Assembly (NCBI GenBank): GCA_018711225.1
Contig: DVIP01000028.1
Location: 1 to 51,941, forward strand
Source: Candidatus Cryptobacteroides intestinipullorum
Lineage (GTDB): Bacteria; Bacteroidota; Bacteroidia; Bacteroidales; UBA932
DNA: 51,941 nt
Direction: 5' to 3'
Under the pieces are notes generated by a model, which ran no database searches, was not told the origin of the DNA, and saw nothing but the letters and a program-made list of their open reading frames with translations. A program made the translations under genes and the position numbers. Shown here piece by piece: positions 1 through 9,779 of this stretch; position 1 is the first letter of the stretch, and every line of letters begins with the position of its first letter.

Positions 1-2058
1 AAATACGCCTTCGGCTACTGGTGGTGCAGATATTGGCAGTATTCCGATTTCGAACTCATCGACCTGGCCAGACATTTCAAGGACTTCAGCATTCCGATAG
101 ATGTGATGATTATCGACATGGACTGGCACGAGACCTGGTCCGAACTCAAGGCGGCCACACCTCCTCGCGAACCTGGAGGGAAACCGGGCCTGGACGAATT
201 CGGCGAGGGTATCGGCTGGACGGGCTATACATGGAAGAAGGAGCTGTTCCCGAATCCGGCCAACTTTCTGGAGGAACTGCACAGGATGGGGATAAAGAAT
301 TCCCTGAACCTGCATTTCTGCAACGGGATACAGCCATACGAGGAGCCTTATGACAGGTTCGTGAAGGACTATCTGTCCAGGACGGACGACTACGACGGGC
401 CGAAGGGGTATGTCCGCGAAGACGGCACGAAGGCGCCGGTACCGTTCAGGGTGGACCAGATAGAGTGGACGGACGCCTATTTCAATTCGATCATCCATCC
501 TCTGGAGAGCGACGGGGTGGACTTCTGGTGGCAGGACTGGCAGCAGTGGAAGGACAGCCACTACACGAAGGGACTGAGCAACACCTTCTGGCTGAACTAT
601 GTGTTCTTCCAGGACAAGGTGAGACAGACCGCGTCCATGGGCATATATGCACCGCGGCCGATGATCTATCACAGATGGGGCGGAATCGGGAGCCACCGCT
701 ATCAGGTGGGGTTCTCCGGGGACACCTTCGCCACATGGAAAGTGCTGGGCTACCTGCCTTATTTCACCGCCACGGCCTCGAACGTGTGCTACGGCTACTG
801 GGGGCATGACATAGGCGGACATCAGCAGCCGTCAGGAATACGCAGCACCGATCCGGAACTCTATACCCGCTGGCTGCAGTCCGGAGTCTTCACCCCTATT
901 TATAAAACGCACTCTACGAAAGACAGTACGATGGAGAAGCGTTTCTGGGTGTTCCCGGATCACTTCGACGCGATGCGCGAGGCCATAAGGCTGAGGTATG
1001 ACCTGTCCCCGTACATCTACACGGCGGCCAGGCAGGCATACGACACGGGCATATCCATCTGCAGGCCTCTGTACTACAGCCATCCGGAGAGCGAAGAAGC
1101 CTATGCATGGACGGAGGAGTTCATGTTCGGCGACGACATACTGGCCACTGTGGTCTGCGAGCCTGCGGACAGCGTCACGGGGCTTGCATCCCGCAGGATG
1201 TGGTTCCCTGAGGGCAACGACTGGTATGACGTGTCCACGGGAACCATGTACGAAGGCGGTACGGAGCACGAACTGCTCTACACCATAAACGAGAACCCTT
1301 ATTATGTGAAAGCCGGGGCTGTCATCCCGATGGCCGGACCTGAAATCAGGAATCTGCAGGAGCCGGATCCGGAGCTGCGTCTTCTGGTGGTGCCGGGCGA
1401 AGGAGAGAGCCGCACGAGGGTATATGAGGATGACGGTACGACACAGGCCTACGACACTGAATATGCTTTCACGGAGATAGTCCGTCGCGGTGATGCCGAT
1501 TCCCTGACGGTGGAGGTCCTCCCGAGGGAAGGCTCTTACAAAGGAATGCTGCCGATGCGGAAAGTGACCCTGATGCTGGACGGGTTTGCAGTACCTGAGA
1601 AAGTGAAGGTGAATGGGAAGGAGATTCCATATTCAAGGTTTGCGGAATCCGAAGCGGAAGACGGACAGGCAGTATGGGGATACGACGGAAACTCATTGAC
1701 CGTCCAGGTCTATACCGAAGAGGGTCCGGCAGGCTCCGGTCTGGTCGTGGAATGTGTATTCGGCGATGACGGGCGGCTGTTCCGTTCTGGAAGGAAGGGG
1801 CTGATCAGAAGGATGATGGCACTGACTCCGGAGGCCAAGCTGATGGTCGAACACCATGTGATGTCAGGAATGCAGCTCCCGGCAGAATTCCTGAACATAG
1901 CACAGTGCGGGAGCTACATCACTGAGGCTCCGGAGAATGCAGTCCGGCTTCTGGAGAGCATCGACATTCCTGCCATGACCGGATGGTTCGACAGCCAGGA
2001 AAGACTTCCGGAAACATTCAGACAGAAAACAGCCGCACAGACGGCATTCTGGAAATAA
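1..2058 (+). CDS. GH31 family alpha-glycosidase, 5'-truncated by window edge
   Basis: The frame is open from base 1, so the gene starts upstream; 685 residues are visible and the listed ATG at 103 is internal. The TIM-barrel core shows GH31 signatures. The segment DGVDFWWQDWQQW holds the expected Asp nucleophile (codon at 535). HRWGG...FSGDTFATW holds the acid/base Asp of the family's RWxGD-like motif, and YWGHDIGGH follows. GH31 enzymes are retaining glycosidases acting on alpha-glucosides or alpha-xylosides; the substrate cannot be read from sequence. The beta-sandwich region after the barrel is present, then an extra mostly helical tail of about 90 residues that I do not recognise. It is the first visible gene of an operon, 28 bp before the sigma factor. 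Confidence 0.9.
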   Translation, partial: KYAFGYWWCRYWQYSDFELIDLARHFKDFSIPIDVMIIDMDWHETWSELKAATPPREPGGKPGLDEFGEGIGWTGYTWKKELFPNPANFLEELHRMGIKNSLNLHFCNGIQPYEEPYDRFVKDYLSRTDDYDGPKGYVREDGTKAPVPFRVDQIEWTDAYFNSIIHPLESDGVDFWWQDWQQWKDSHYTKGLSNTFWLNYVFFQDKVRQTASMGIYAPRPMIYHRWGGIGSHRYQVGFSGDTFATWKVLGYLPYFTATASNVCYGYWGHDIGGHQQPSGIRSTDPELYTRWLQSGVFTPIYKTHSTKDSTMEKRFWVFPDHFDAMREAIRLRYDLSPYIYTAARQAYDTGISICRPLYYSHPESEEAYAWTEEFMFGDDILATVVCEPADSVTGLASRRMWFPEGNDWYDVSTGTMYEGGTEHELLYTINENPYYVKAGAVIPMAGPEIRNLQEPDPELRLLVVPGEGESRTRVYEDDGTTQAYDTEYAFTEIVRRGDADSLTVEVLPREGSYKGMLPMRKVTLMLDGFAVPEKVKVNGKEIPYSRFAESEAEDGQAVWGYDGNSLTVQVYTEEGPAGSGLVVECVFGDDGRLFRSGRKGLIRRMMALTPEAKLMVEHHVMSGMQLPAEFLNIAQCGSYITEAPENAVRLLESIDIPAMTGWFDSQERLPETFRQKTAAQTAFWK

Positions 2059-2086
2059 TCAGGAAAGACATTAATCTACTGGACAG

Positions 2087-2686
2087 ATGGCAGACAGGAT
2101 CCCGGATTCCATTTTGGTGCAGCGTCTCTCTACGGGAGACGAAGAGGCTTTCTGCGCCCTGTATGCACGGTACTGGAAAAAACTCTGCAATTTCTGCTGC
2201 CGTTTCATCGGGTCATATGACCTGGCCGAAAACTACGCTCAGGACATCTTTCTGAAAATATGGGAAAGCCGGGAACTTCTGGATCCCGACAAGTCGTTCT
2301 CGTCATTCCTATACACCATCGCGAGGAACAAGGCGCTGAACTATCTCAGGCATGTAAGCCGGTCGGAATCCTTGCAGAGGGAATTCATGCAGGGCTATTT
2401 CGGGAAACAGGGCTACGAACCCGAGTGCAGTGTGAAACTGCAGGAGAAAGACTATCTCGGCCTCCTGCAGAATGCGCTGCTCAGGCTGTCTCCGCGGCAA
2501 CGCCAGGTGTTCATGATGAGCAGGGACAGGAACCTTTCCCACAACGAAATAGCGGAAAAACTGGGACTGTCCGTCTATACCGTACAGGAATATATGTCGG
2601 ATTCGCTGAAATCCATAAAGGACTATCTTTCGAAGCATTCCGACGTAGTATTCCCGATGCTGTTTATTATAATGAATATTTTTTAA
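2087..2686 (+). CDS. ECF RNA polymerase sigma-70 factor (FecI-like, Bacteroidota type)
   Basis: A 199-residue extracytoplasmic-function sigma factor that would direct RNA polymerase to a small regulon. Region 2 spans roughly residues 22-90 (AENYAQDIFLKIWE, then FLYTIARNKALNYLR). Region 4 spans about 128-180 with LSPRQRQVF and the helix-turn-helix HNEIAEKLGLSVYTVQEY. The extreme C-terminus is hydrophobic (VVFPMLFIIMNIF), a tail common in this group. It sits 2 bp before the FecR gene, the usual sigma/anti-sigma arrangement, so activity is presumably released by a cell-surface signal through FecR. It is unusual that the pair lies in the middle of an enzyme operon rather than in front of a TonB receptor gene. 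Confidence 0.93.
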   Translation: MADRIPDSILVQRLSTGDEEAFCALYARYWKKLCNFCCRFIGSYDLAENYAQDIFLKIWESRELLDPDKSFSSFLYTIARNKALNYLRHVSRSESLQREFMQGYFGKQGYEPECSVKLQEKDYLGLLQNALLRLSPRQRQVFMMSRDRNLSHNEIAEKLGLSVYTVQEYMSDSLKSIKDYLSKHSDVVFPMLFIIMNIF

Positions 2687-2688
2687 CC

Positions 2689-3693
2689 ATGACTGATGCA
2701 GAATCGACACGGGAACTGATAGTGAAATATCTGAATCATTCCTGCACTGAAGAGGAGCTGAAGGAATTCCTCGAGATGATGAAAGACAGCACGGCATCCG
2801 TACCGGAACTGGACGCCGCCGCCAGAGAATACTGGGAAAAGGAACCGGAGGAAGCACTGACCGACGAAATCTACGGCCGGTATCGGCAGGACGCGCTCAG
2901 ACTCATCCGGAAACATTCTTTCGGAAGAAGGCTGAAAGGAAGATGGAAGGTTTCGCGGCGGATAGCGGCAGTAGCGGCTTCCATAGCGATGGTCGCAGGT
3001 GCAGGGTATTTCATCATATCGGATGTGACGGAAAGGCGGACGGCCATGCAGTTGGCATCGTACAGCACCATGGAGACCCAGCCCGGGCAAAGAAGGATGG
3101 TGGAACTGCCTGACGGGACCCGGGTGACACTGAACGTGGCCAGTTCCATCAGGTACAACGCACGCTACGGAAAGGACACGCGTGATGTCTGGCTTTCGGG
3201 AGAAGCGTTCTTCGATGTGGAGAGCGATCCCGAATGTCCGTTTCTCATACATGCCGGAGATCTGGATGTCCGCGTCACCGGCACGTCATTCAACGTAAAC
3301 GCCTACCCGGAAGACAGGCAGGCCTCGGTGACGGTAAAGTCAGGGAAAGTCGCGGTATCCTACGGAGATGACGATGTCAGGATGAACCTTCATCCGGATG
3401 AACAGCTCGTCATCGACACGGAGAACCAGAGCATATTCAGAGGGAATGCAAAGACCGGGGAGGTGCTTTCATGGATGCGCGGGACACTGACATTAAGACA
3501 GCAGACCCTGCCGGAAATACTGAAGACGCTGCGCAGATACTACTCCTGCAACATCGAACTGCGCGACACGACCTCGAAAGTGAAGCTCTCGGGAACGCAC
3601 GACAACAAATCGCTGGAATCGGTGCTGCAGTCGATATGCTTCTCCGCCGGACTCGAATACAGGAAAGAAGGAAACAAATACATAATTTACTAA
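2689..3693 (+). CDS. FecR-family anti-sigma factor
   Basis: A 334-residue single-pass membrane anti-sigma factor. The cytoplasmic N-terminus (about 1-90) would hold the sigma factor. One membrane helix lies near 91-111 (RRIAAVAASIAMVAGAGYFI). The periplasmic FecR domain spans about 130-225 (QRRMVELPDGTRVTLN, LSGEAFFDVE, TGTSFNVNAY). A C-terminal DUF4974-type domain spans about 265-332 (LPEILKTLRRYY). In this family the periplasmic part contacts the N-terminal signalling domain of a TonB-dependent receptor; none is encoded in this locus. The track ORF starts at 2260 inside the sigma gene; ATG 2689, 2 bp after the sigma stop, removes that overlap. Confidence 0.92.
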   Translation: MTDAESTRELIVKYLNHSCTEEELKEFLEMMKDSTASVPELDAAAREYWEKEPEEALTDEIYGRYRQDALRLIRKHSFGRRLKGRWKVSRRIAAVAASIAMVAGAGYFIISDVTERRTAMQLASYSTMETQPGQRRMVELPDGTRVTLNVASSIRYNARYGKDTRDVWLSGEAFFDVESDPECPFLIHAGDLDVRVTGTSFNVNAYPEDRQASVTVKSGKVAVSYGDDDVRMNLHPDEQLVIDTENQSIFRGNAKTGEVLSWMRGTLTLRQQTLPEILKTLRRYYSCNIELRDTTSKVKLSGTHDNKSLESVLQSICFSAGLEYRKEGNKYIIY

Positions 3694-3704
3694 CACAAAA
3701 TCAC

Positions 3705-5135
3705 ATGAAAAAGATTCTGTCACTGATTTTACTTGCCGGCTGTCTGATGACAGCCAATGCGAAAGTCACCATGCCGTCGGTATTCGCGGACAACATGGTG
3801 CTCCAGCAGAACACGGACGTAGCATTCTGGGGCACTGCCGACCCTGGGGAAAAAGTCACCGTATCCCAGACCTGGTCTTCGGAAAAGGCGGTCACCACTG
3901 CCGGGAAAGACGGGAAATGGTCCGTGACTGTCCCTACAATATCTGCCGGAGGCCCGTATGAAGTCACCGTGTCCGGCAAAGACGGGAAAACCGTCCTGAA
4001 AAACATACTCCTCGGAGAAGTCTGGATCTGCGCCGGACAGTCGAATATGGAGATGCAGATGAAAGGATTCCAGGGCCAGCCGGTAAAGGATGCGGCGTAC
4101 TATATCAGCGGAGCACGTCCGGAGATACCGATCCGGTCATGCAACCTTCGGAGAATAAAGTCCCTGAAAGTGGAAGAGGACTGCCCTGCCACATGGTATG
4201 TCCATGATTCGGAAGGAGTATCCGAAGCCAGTGCGACAGCATACTTTTTCGCGCTCAGACTGTATGAAACTCTGGAAATACCAGTCGGTATCATAAACGT
4301 ATCATGGGGCGGCACGCCTATCGAAGCATGGATGGACAGGGAACTCCTTGAGAAGGAATTTGCCGGGGAATTCGACCTGAGCAGCTACGAAACAGGCGAA
4401 TTCCGCAAAGACCGGCCCTACAGGACAGCAGCCTGCCTGTACAACGGAATGCTCCACACTGTCATCCCGTTCACTGCGAAAGGCTTCATCTGGTATCAGG
4501 GATGCGACAACAAAGACCGTTTCGAACAGTACAAGAGACTCCAGCCTGCCTTCGTGAAGATGCTCCGCGAACAGTGGGGAAATGAAGATATGCCGTTCTA
4601 CTTCACACAGATAGCACCGTATTCTTACGGCAGACCGCAGGACAGGGCAGCAGGCTACATGATGTGGGCCCAGGCGCAGACTCTGGCTCTGATACCACAC
4701 TCGGGAATGGCGGCCACACATGATGCCGGAGAACAGGAATGCATACATCCGGCAAACAAGAAAGCCGTGGGAGACAGGCTCGCATTCCTCGCCCTGTGCA
4801 ACGACTATGGCATCAGGGGATTCGATCCGAACCCTCCGATCTACCAGAGCGCCGAATTCAAGGACGGAAAGGCTTATGTGAAATTCAAGGTGGACGGCAT
4901 GGGACTGAGTCCTATAAATCTCGACCTGCCGGGCTTCGAACTGGCCGGAGAAGACCAGGTATTCTACCCTGCCACAGCCAGAATATGCCACGACAAGAGC
5001 ATGATAGAGGTTTCATGTCCGGAAGTCACGGCTCCTGCGGCTGTCCGCTACGGCATGAGGAACTGGTCCGAAGCCACAATGTTCAACTGCTACGGCATCC
5101 CTGTCAGTCCGTTCAGATCCGACAACTGGAAATAA
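3705..5135 (+). CDS. Secreted SASA-domain carbohydrate esterase (sialate O-acetylesterase-like)
   Basis: A 476-residue exported SGNH-type esterase expected to remove O-acetyl groups from sugars in the periplasm. It starts with a signal peptide (MKKILSLILLAGCLMTANA). A beta-sandwich domain covers about 20-105. The SGNH block I GQSNMEMQ gives nucleophile Ser113, WYQGCDN lies near 263-269, and His348 in CIHPANKKAVGDRL fits the catalytic His of block V. Family members are named for sialic acid but many act on acetylated plant or host glycans. The track start (3471) lies inside fecR; ATG 3705 gives a proper signal peptide and an 11-bp gap. It is co-transcribed with the GH31 and GH2 genes, so acetylated oligosaccharides are the likely target. 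Confidence 0.9.
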   Translation: MKKILSLILLAGCLMTANAKVTMPSVFADNMVLQQNTDVAFWGTADPGEKVTVSQTWSSEKAVTTAGKDGKWSVTVPTISAGGPYEVTVSGKDGKTVLKNILLGEVWICAGQSNMEMQMKGFQGQPVKDAAYYISGARPEIPIRSCNLRRIKSLKVEEDCPATWYVHDSEGVSEASATAYFFALRLYETLEIPVGIINVSWGGTPIEAWMDRELLEKEFAGEFDLSSYETGEFRKDRPYRTAACLYNGMLHTVIPFTAKGFIWYQGCDNKDRFEQYKRLQPAFVKMLREQWGNEDMPFYFTQIAPYSYGRPQDRAAGYMMWAQAQTLALIPHSGMAATHDAGEQECIHPANKKAVGDRLAFLALCNDYGIRGFDPNPPIYQSAEFKDGKAYVKFKVDGMGLSPINLDLPGFELAGEDQVFYPATARICHDKSMIEVSCPEVTAPAAVRYGMRNWSEATMFNCYGIPVSPFRSDNWK

Positions 5136-5151
5136 CCGAAATCCTGGAATA

Positions 5152-7062
5152 ATGAATAATCTGTTGACAACAATGCTGTCTGTAATGATAGCCGCACCTG
5201 CCATCGCAGGAAACTGGTCTCCTGTCGGAGACAATATCATGTCCCCATGGGCAGAAGACGTAAATCCCGAATGTCCGCTGCCTGAGTACCCGCGTCCCCA
5301 GATGGTCCGCGGGCAATGGATGAATCTGAACGGTCTGTGGGATTACGGCATCACGGATGCCGGTGCGGAAAGGTTCCGCAGCGAAGGAAAGATTCTGGTC
5401 CCGTTCGCAGTGGAATCCGCATTGTCCGGTGTAGGCAAACGTATGGACAGGGAAGATGCTCTGTGGTACGAGAGGACATTCACTGTCCCGAAAGACTGGG
5501 CAGAAGAGAGGATTCTCCTGCATTTCGGGGCTGTGGACTGGGAAACCACCGTATATGTGAACGGTTTCGAGGCCGGCACCCACAGGGGCGGATATGACCC
5601 GTTCTCATTCGACATCACCCCGTATCTGAAAGCGTCCGGAACACAGACACTCCGTGTCAAGGTTCTGGATGCCACGGATGACAGCTTCCAGCCGCGCGGG
5701 AAACAGTGCCATATAAACGGGGGCATCTGGTACACTCCGGTGTCCGGCATCTGGCAGACCGTATGGATGGAGCCGGTACCCCTCTGCAGCATCGGAAGCT
5801 ACTATACGGAAAGTGACATTGAAAACAGCACCCTGACAGTATATGTGGATGCACGCACGTCAGACAGGGATGAAGTGAAAGTCTCGCTTATAGAAGGCGG
5901 AGAAGGCTATTCTGCAGAAAAACCGGGCAATACCGTACTCTGCGAAGCCCTCGCCGTGGACGGAAAGGCCGTCCTTCGGGTCAAGGACATGAAGACATGG
6001 TCTCCTGCATCCCCGTATCTCTACGGACTGCGTATAGAAATATCCCGTGACGGCCGTACAGTCGACAGCGTGGACGGCTACACCGCGATGAGGGAGATAT
6101 CCGTAATACGCGAAAACGGGCTTTATGAATACCGCAGGATGGCCCTGAACGGCGAACCTCTGTTCCATTTCGGCCCGCTTGACCAGGGATGGTGGCCTGA
6201 CGGGCTGTACACCGCACCTACTGACGAGGCACTGAAATTCGACATAGAAAAGACCAGGGAAATGGGATTCAACATGATCCGCAAACATATCAAGGTGGAA
6301 CCTGCGCGCTGGTACTGGTGGTGCGATGTCATGGGTATGATGGTATGGCAGGACATGCCTTGCATCGGAGACTACATGGAAGCCCAGGCCCCTGCCCGCA
6401 GTGAGGAAGTGGTGGCTGCGAACAGGAACACATGGTCTTCCGGCAGTCTTCTCGGAGGTACGGACTGCCGGATTCCCCAGATATGGAAAGAGAACTTCTA
6501 CCATGAGTGGGGAGCCATCATGGACGCGCTCAAGGTATTCCCTTGTATCGTGATGTGGGTGCCGTTCAACGAGGCCTGGGGACAGTTCGACACCCCTGAA
6601 GCAGTGGCATTCACCAGAGCGAAAGATTCCACGAGACTCGTAAACGAAGCCTCAGGAGGGAACTACAGCCTGTGCGGCGATGTCATCGATGTGCACAACT
6701 ACCCGGCACCTGTGGTGAAGTTCTTCGAAAGGAAATTCGTGAATGTACTGGGAGAGTACGGCGGCATAGGCTATGTCGTGCCTGGACATACCTGGAATAT
6801 CGCGGAAAAATGGGGATATGAGGGAGTGAAAGAGTCTCCGGAAGAACTTCTGGACCAATACATAAAATACCTCGATGACCTGAAAGCCATCATCAGGACA
6901 GGCTGTGCGGCAGCAGTCTATACCCAAACTACCGATGTGGAGGGAGAGGTAAACGGACTGATGACATATGACAGAAAAGTCATCAAAGTGGACATTCCGA
7001 AAATCTCGGCAGCCAACGCCGCCCTGATACGGTCCATGACTGAAATGATGCCGCAGAAATGA
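5152..7062 (+). CDS. Secreted GH2 family beta-glycosidase
   Basis: A 636-residue retaining beta-glycosidase with an N-terminal signal peptide (MNNLLTTMLSVMIAAPAIAG). The sugar-binding jelly-roll domain spans about 45-210 (NLNGLWDYGI, LWYERTFTVP, VYVNGFEAG). An immunoglobulin-like domain follows to about 320, then the TIM barrel. Visible catalytic residues are acid/base Glu474 in VPFNEAWGQFD and nucleophile Glu535 in VLGEYGG. This is shorter than LacZ and fits the compact secreted GH2 group found in Bacteroidota polysaccharide loci; galactosidase, glucuronidase or other specificity cannot be decided. It follows the esterase by 16 bp and is the last gene of the operon, converging on rplQ across a shared terminator. 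Confidence 0.9.
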   Translation: MNNLLTTMLSVMIAAPAIAGNWSPVGDNIMSPWAEDVNPECPLPEYPRPQMVRGQWMNLNGLWDYGITDAGAERFRSEGKILVPFAVESALSGVGKRMDREDALWYERTFTVPKDWAEERILLHFGAVDWETTVYVNGFEAGTHRGGYDPFSFDITPYLKASGTQTLRVKVLDATDDSFQPRGKQCHINGGIWYTPVSGIWQTVWMEPVPLCSIGSYYTESDIENSTLTVYVDARTSDRDEVKVSLIEGGEGYSAEKPGNTVLCEALAVDGKAVLRVKDMKTWSPASPYLYGLRIEISRDGRTVDSVDGYTAMREISVIRENGLYEYRRMALNGEPLFHFGPLDQGWWPDGLYTAPTDEALKFDIEKTREMGFNMIRKHIKVEPARWYWWCDVMGMMVWQDMPCIGDYMEAQAPARSEEVVAANRNTWSSGSLLGGTDCRIPQIWKENFYHEWGAIMDALKVFPCIVMWVPFNEAWGQFDTPEAVAFTRAKDSTRLVNEASGGNYSLCGDVIDVHNYPAPVVKFFERKFVNVLGEYGGIGYVVPGHTWNIAEKWGYEGVKESPEELLDQYIKYLDDLKAIIRTGCAAAVYTQTTDVEGEVNGLMTYDRKVIKVDIPKISAANAALIRSMTEMMPQK

Positions 7063-7094
7063 TCAAACCACGTCAAACGGATACGAATTAAAAT

Positions 7095-7130
7095 CAAGAC
7101 GGACGGCCGGTTTTCCGGTCGTCCGTCTTG
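7095..7130. terminator. Bidirectional hairpin terminator between GH2 gene and rplQ
   Basis: A 16-bp stem, CAAGACGGACGGCCGG pairing with CCGGTCGTCCGTCTTG with one G-T or A-C mismatch, closes a TTTT loop between two convergent genes. On the minus strand it is followed by ATTTTAATT, on the plus strand by the weaker TTCTTGT. It most likely ends the ribosomal operon and the glycan operon together. Confidence 0.8.
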
Positions 7131-7151
7131 TTCTTGTATGTGCTGACAGAA

Positions 7152-7706
7152 TTACTCTGCCTTCTTTTCCTCTGCAGGAACTTCTGCAGCAGGTGCCTCT
7201 GCGGCAACTTCAGCGGCAGGTGTTGCCTCTTCTGCCTTTGGAGCCTCTGCAGCTGCCTCGGCGGCCGGAGCAGCAGCTTTCTTGGAGCGGCTGCGGCGCG
7301 TAGAGGTCTTCTTGGCCTCTTTCTTCGGAGATGAAGCCAGAGCTGCCTCGTTGAAGTCCACGAACTCGATAAGAGCCATTTCGGCAGCGTCACCCTGACG
7401 GAATCCGACTTTCAGGATACGGGTATATCCGCCCGGACGTGACATTATCTTTGGAGATATAGTGCCGAAGAGCTCCTTCACGGCCTCCTTGTTCTTCAGA
7501 TAGCTGAATACGGTACGACGTGAATGTGTGGTATCCTCCTTGGACTTGGTTACCAGAGGTTCAACATACATCTTGAGAGCCTTAGCCTTGGCAAGCGTAG
7601 TCGTAATCCTCTTATGCTCGATAAGAGAAACAGCCATATTGGCGAGAAGCGCCTTGCGGTGCCCGCTCTTGCGGCTAAGATGATTGATTGATTTATTATG
7701 CCTCAT
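7152..7706 (-). CDS. rplQ: 50S ribosomal protein L17 with Ala/Glu-rich tail
   Basis: A large-subunit protein near the peptide exit tunnel. The N-terminus [20 protein letters not shown] and the segment [16 protein letters not shown] are typical of L17. The usual domain ends near residue 125. This 184-residue form continues with a Lys/Arg patch ([13 protein letters not shown]) and about 45 residues rich in Ala, Glu and Pro with repeated AAEAPA-like units. Such tails occur on several Bacteroidota ribosomal proteins and are probably disordered. Last gene of the alpha operon, 3 bp after rpoA. Confidence 0.97.
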   Translation of the reverse strand: MRHNKSINHLSRKSGHRKALLANMAVSLIEHKRITTTLAKAKALKMYVEPLVTKSKEDTTHSRRTVFSYLKNKEAVKELFGTISPKIMSRPGGYTRILKVGFRQGDAAEMALIEFVDFNEAALASSPKKEAKKTSTRRSRSKKAAAPAAEAAAEAPKAEEATPAAEVAAEAPAAEVPAEEKKAE

Positions 7707-7709
7707 GTT

Positions 7710-8717
7710 CTATAGGGTCTTTTTCTTTGGTTCAATATTATACTTGGATACATCCATACCGAACGAAAGTTTCATCTTCTCTACCAGAAGATCGATCTCG
7801 TTGAGGGATTTCCTTCCGAAGTTCCTGAACTTCATCAGCTCTGACCTCGAATAGGAAACCAGATCCGCGAATGTATCGATATCCGCTGCCTTCAGGCAAT
7901 TGTATGCCCTCACTGAAAGTCCCATGTCGGAAAGCTTGGTGAGAAGAAGATGTCTCATTCTGAGTGATTCTTCATCCAGCTCCTTGGAATCGGACTCTAC
8001 CGCACTTTCGAGAGAAAGCTTCTTCTCGTCAGTGAACAGCTTGAAGTGATAGATAAGGATGTTGGCGGCCTCCTGAAGAGCAAGCTTAGGAGTAATGGAG
8101 CCGTCGGTTATGATTTCAAGAGTCAGCTTTTCGTAATCGGTCTTCTGCTCGACACGCCAGTTGTCCACAATCCAGTTCACATTCTTGATAGGAGTGTAGA
8201 TGGCATCCACCGGAATGGTTCCGATAGGAGTATCGGAGTCGATATTCTCATCCGCAGGCACGAAACCGCGCCCCTTGCTGATATTGAGAGATATCTCCAG
8301 TTTCACAGACGGTTCGAGCGAACAGATATGCAGCTCAGGATTCAACACCTTGAAAGAAGACAATCCCTTGGAAATATCCTCTGCGGTAAACTCCTGTTTG
8401 CCGCTGATCACGATGTTTGCCACCTCGGAATCTACAGTATCGACCATTCTCTTGAACCTCACCTGCTTGAGGTTAAGAATAATATCCTGCATCCCCTCAA
8501 TCACACCCGGGATAGTAGCGAACTCCTGGTCCACACCCGTGATCTTGACTGAATTGATAGCAAACCCTTCCAGAGAAGACAATAATATGCGGCGGAGGGC
8601 ATTCCCGATGGTCTGTCCGTATCCTGGCTCAAGAGGCCTGAACTCGAACCGGCCGACGGTGTCCGTCCCTTCGAGCATTATCACCTTATCCGGTTTCTGA
8701 AATGCTAAGATTGCCAT
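7710..8717 (-). CDS. rpoA: DNA-directed RNA polymerase alpha subunit
   Basis: A 335-residue alpha subunit. The N-terminal assembly domain is recognisable from [21 protein letters not shown] and LSSLEGFAI. The C-terminal domain from about 250 has [14 protein letters not shown] and [15 protein letters not shown], which binds upstream promoter DNA and activators in other bacteria. Usual length for the family. It sits between rpsD and rplQ, as in most bacteria. Confidence 0.98.
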   Translation of the reverse strand: MAILAFQKPDKVIMLEGTDTVGRFEFRPLEPGYGQTIGNALRRILLSSLEGFAINSVKITGVDQEFATIPGVIEGMQDIILNLKQVRFKRMVDTVDSEVANIVISGKQEFTAEDISKGLSSFKVLNPELHICSLEPSVKLEISLNISKGRGFVPADENIDSDTPIGTIPVDAIYTPIKNVNWIVDNWRVEQKTDYEKLTLEIITDGSITPKLALQEAANILIYHFKLFTDEKKLSLESAVESDSKELDEESLRMRHLLLTKLSDMGLSVRAYNCLKAADIDTFADLVSYSRSELMKFRNFGRKSLNEIDLLVEKMKLSFGMDVSKYNIEPKKKTL

Positions 8718-8745
8718 ATTATAATTTCTTTATTGGTGTTAACTG

Positions 8746-9348
8746 TTATTTGGAGTACAACTCGACGATAAGCTGCTCGTTGATATTCTCAGGAATCTCC
8801 TCCCTTACCGGAACATTGAGGTATTTTCCGGTGAGTGTCTTCGCGTCAAATTCAAGCCATGAATACTTCGGAGCCGAAGCCACGCTGTTCTGGATAACCT
8901 CAAGGCTCTTGGATCTCTCCCTTACCGCAATCACGTCGCCAGGCTTTACCTGAGCTGAAGGAATGTTGCAGACAGCACCGTTCCTGGTGATATGGCAGTG
9001 TGAGACAAGCTGTCTTGCAGCAGCCCTTGTAGGAGCGATACCGAGGCGGTAAACGAGATTGTCAAGACGTGACTCAAGGAGTGTAAGAAGGTTCTCACCC
9101 TTCTGACCCTTCATACGGGAAGCCTTCTCGTATGTGTTGCGGAACTGCCTTTCAAGAAGTCCGTAAGTGTATTTCACCTTCTGCTTCTCTCTAAGCTGCG
9201 TACCATACTCTGAAGATTTCTTGCGCTTTCTGGCCAGGCCATGCTGTCCCGGAGGATAATTCCTTTTTTCGAAATCCTTGTCTGTCCCGAAAATAGGCTC
9301 TCCGAACTTACGCGCGATTTTAGTAGTTGGTCCAGTATATCTTGCCAT
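8746..9348 (-). CDS. rpsD: 30S ribosomal protein S4
   Basis: A primary 16S rRNA-binding protein that nucleates the 30S body. [18 protein letters not shown] and [18 protein letters not shown] are typical S4 N-terminal sequences. The S4 RNA-binding fold starts at about residue 90 ([27 protein letters not shown]). The N-terminus lacks the zinc-binding Cys set, so it is the zinc-free form. In E. coli S4 represses the alpha operon; no equivalent site was identified here. Confidence 0.98.
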   Translation of the reverse strand: MARYTGPTTKIARKFGEPIFGTDKDFEKRNYPPGQHGLARKRKKSSEYGTQLREKQKVKYTYGLLERQFRNTYEKASRMKGQKGENLLTLLESRLDNLVYRLGIAPTRAAARQLVSHCHITRNGAVCNIPSAQVKPGDVIAVRERSKSLEVIQNSVASAPKYSWLEFDAKTLTGKYLNVPVREEIPENINEQLIVELYSK

Positions 9349-9373
9349 AGTAATTTTCCTTTATCAATAAAAA

Positions 9374-9766
9374 TTAAACTTTACGACGGCCTTTTGGTCT
9401 GCAGCCATTGTGAGGCATAGGAGTCACGTCAATGATTTCAGTGATCTCGATTCCGGCTCCGTGGATAGTCCTGATGGCAGACTCACGTCCGGCGCCAGGG
9501 CCTTTCACGTATGCCTTTACCTTGCGGAGACCGAGGTCGTAAGCTGTCTTGGCAGCATCGGCTGCAGCTACCTGCGCAGCGTACGGAGTGTTCTTCTTGG
9601 AACCCCTGAAACCGCTCTTGCCTGCTGAAGACCAGCTGATAACCTGTCCTATACTGTTGGTAAGGGTCACGATGACGTTGTTGAAGGTCGATGAAATATG
9701 AGCCTCTCCGTATGCGTCAACCTTTACAACCCTCTTCTTGTTTGATGTCGTTGTTTTCTTTGCCAT
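9374..9766 (-). CDS. rpsK: 30S ribosomal protein S11
   Basis: A 130-residue platform protein of the small subunit. Recognised from [15 protein letters not shown], the [20 protein letters not shown] segment and the C-terminus [18 protein letters not shown]. The N-terminus is short and Lys-rich. It lies between rpsM and rpsD in the normal alpha-operon order. Confidence 0.98.
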   Translation of the reverse strand: MAKKTTTSNKKRVVKVDAYGEAHISSTFNNVIVTLTNSIGQVISWSSAGKSGFRGSKKNTPYAAQVAAADAAKTAYDLGLRKVKAYVKGPGAGRESAIRTIHGAGIEITEIIDVTPMPHNGCRPKGRRKV

Positions 9767-9779
9767 AATTCATCTCCCG

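Noticed and set aside
2260-2688. Upstream extension of the FecR ORF
   Set aside because: It overlaps the sigma factor in another frame and has no FecR similarity; ATG 2689 fits the family start.
3471-3704. Upstream extension of the esterase ORF
   Set aside because: It overlaps fecR and would bury the signal peptide at residue 79.
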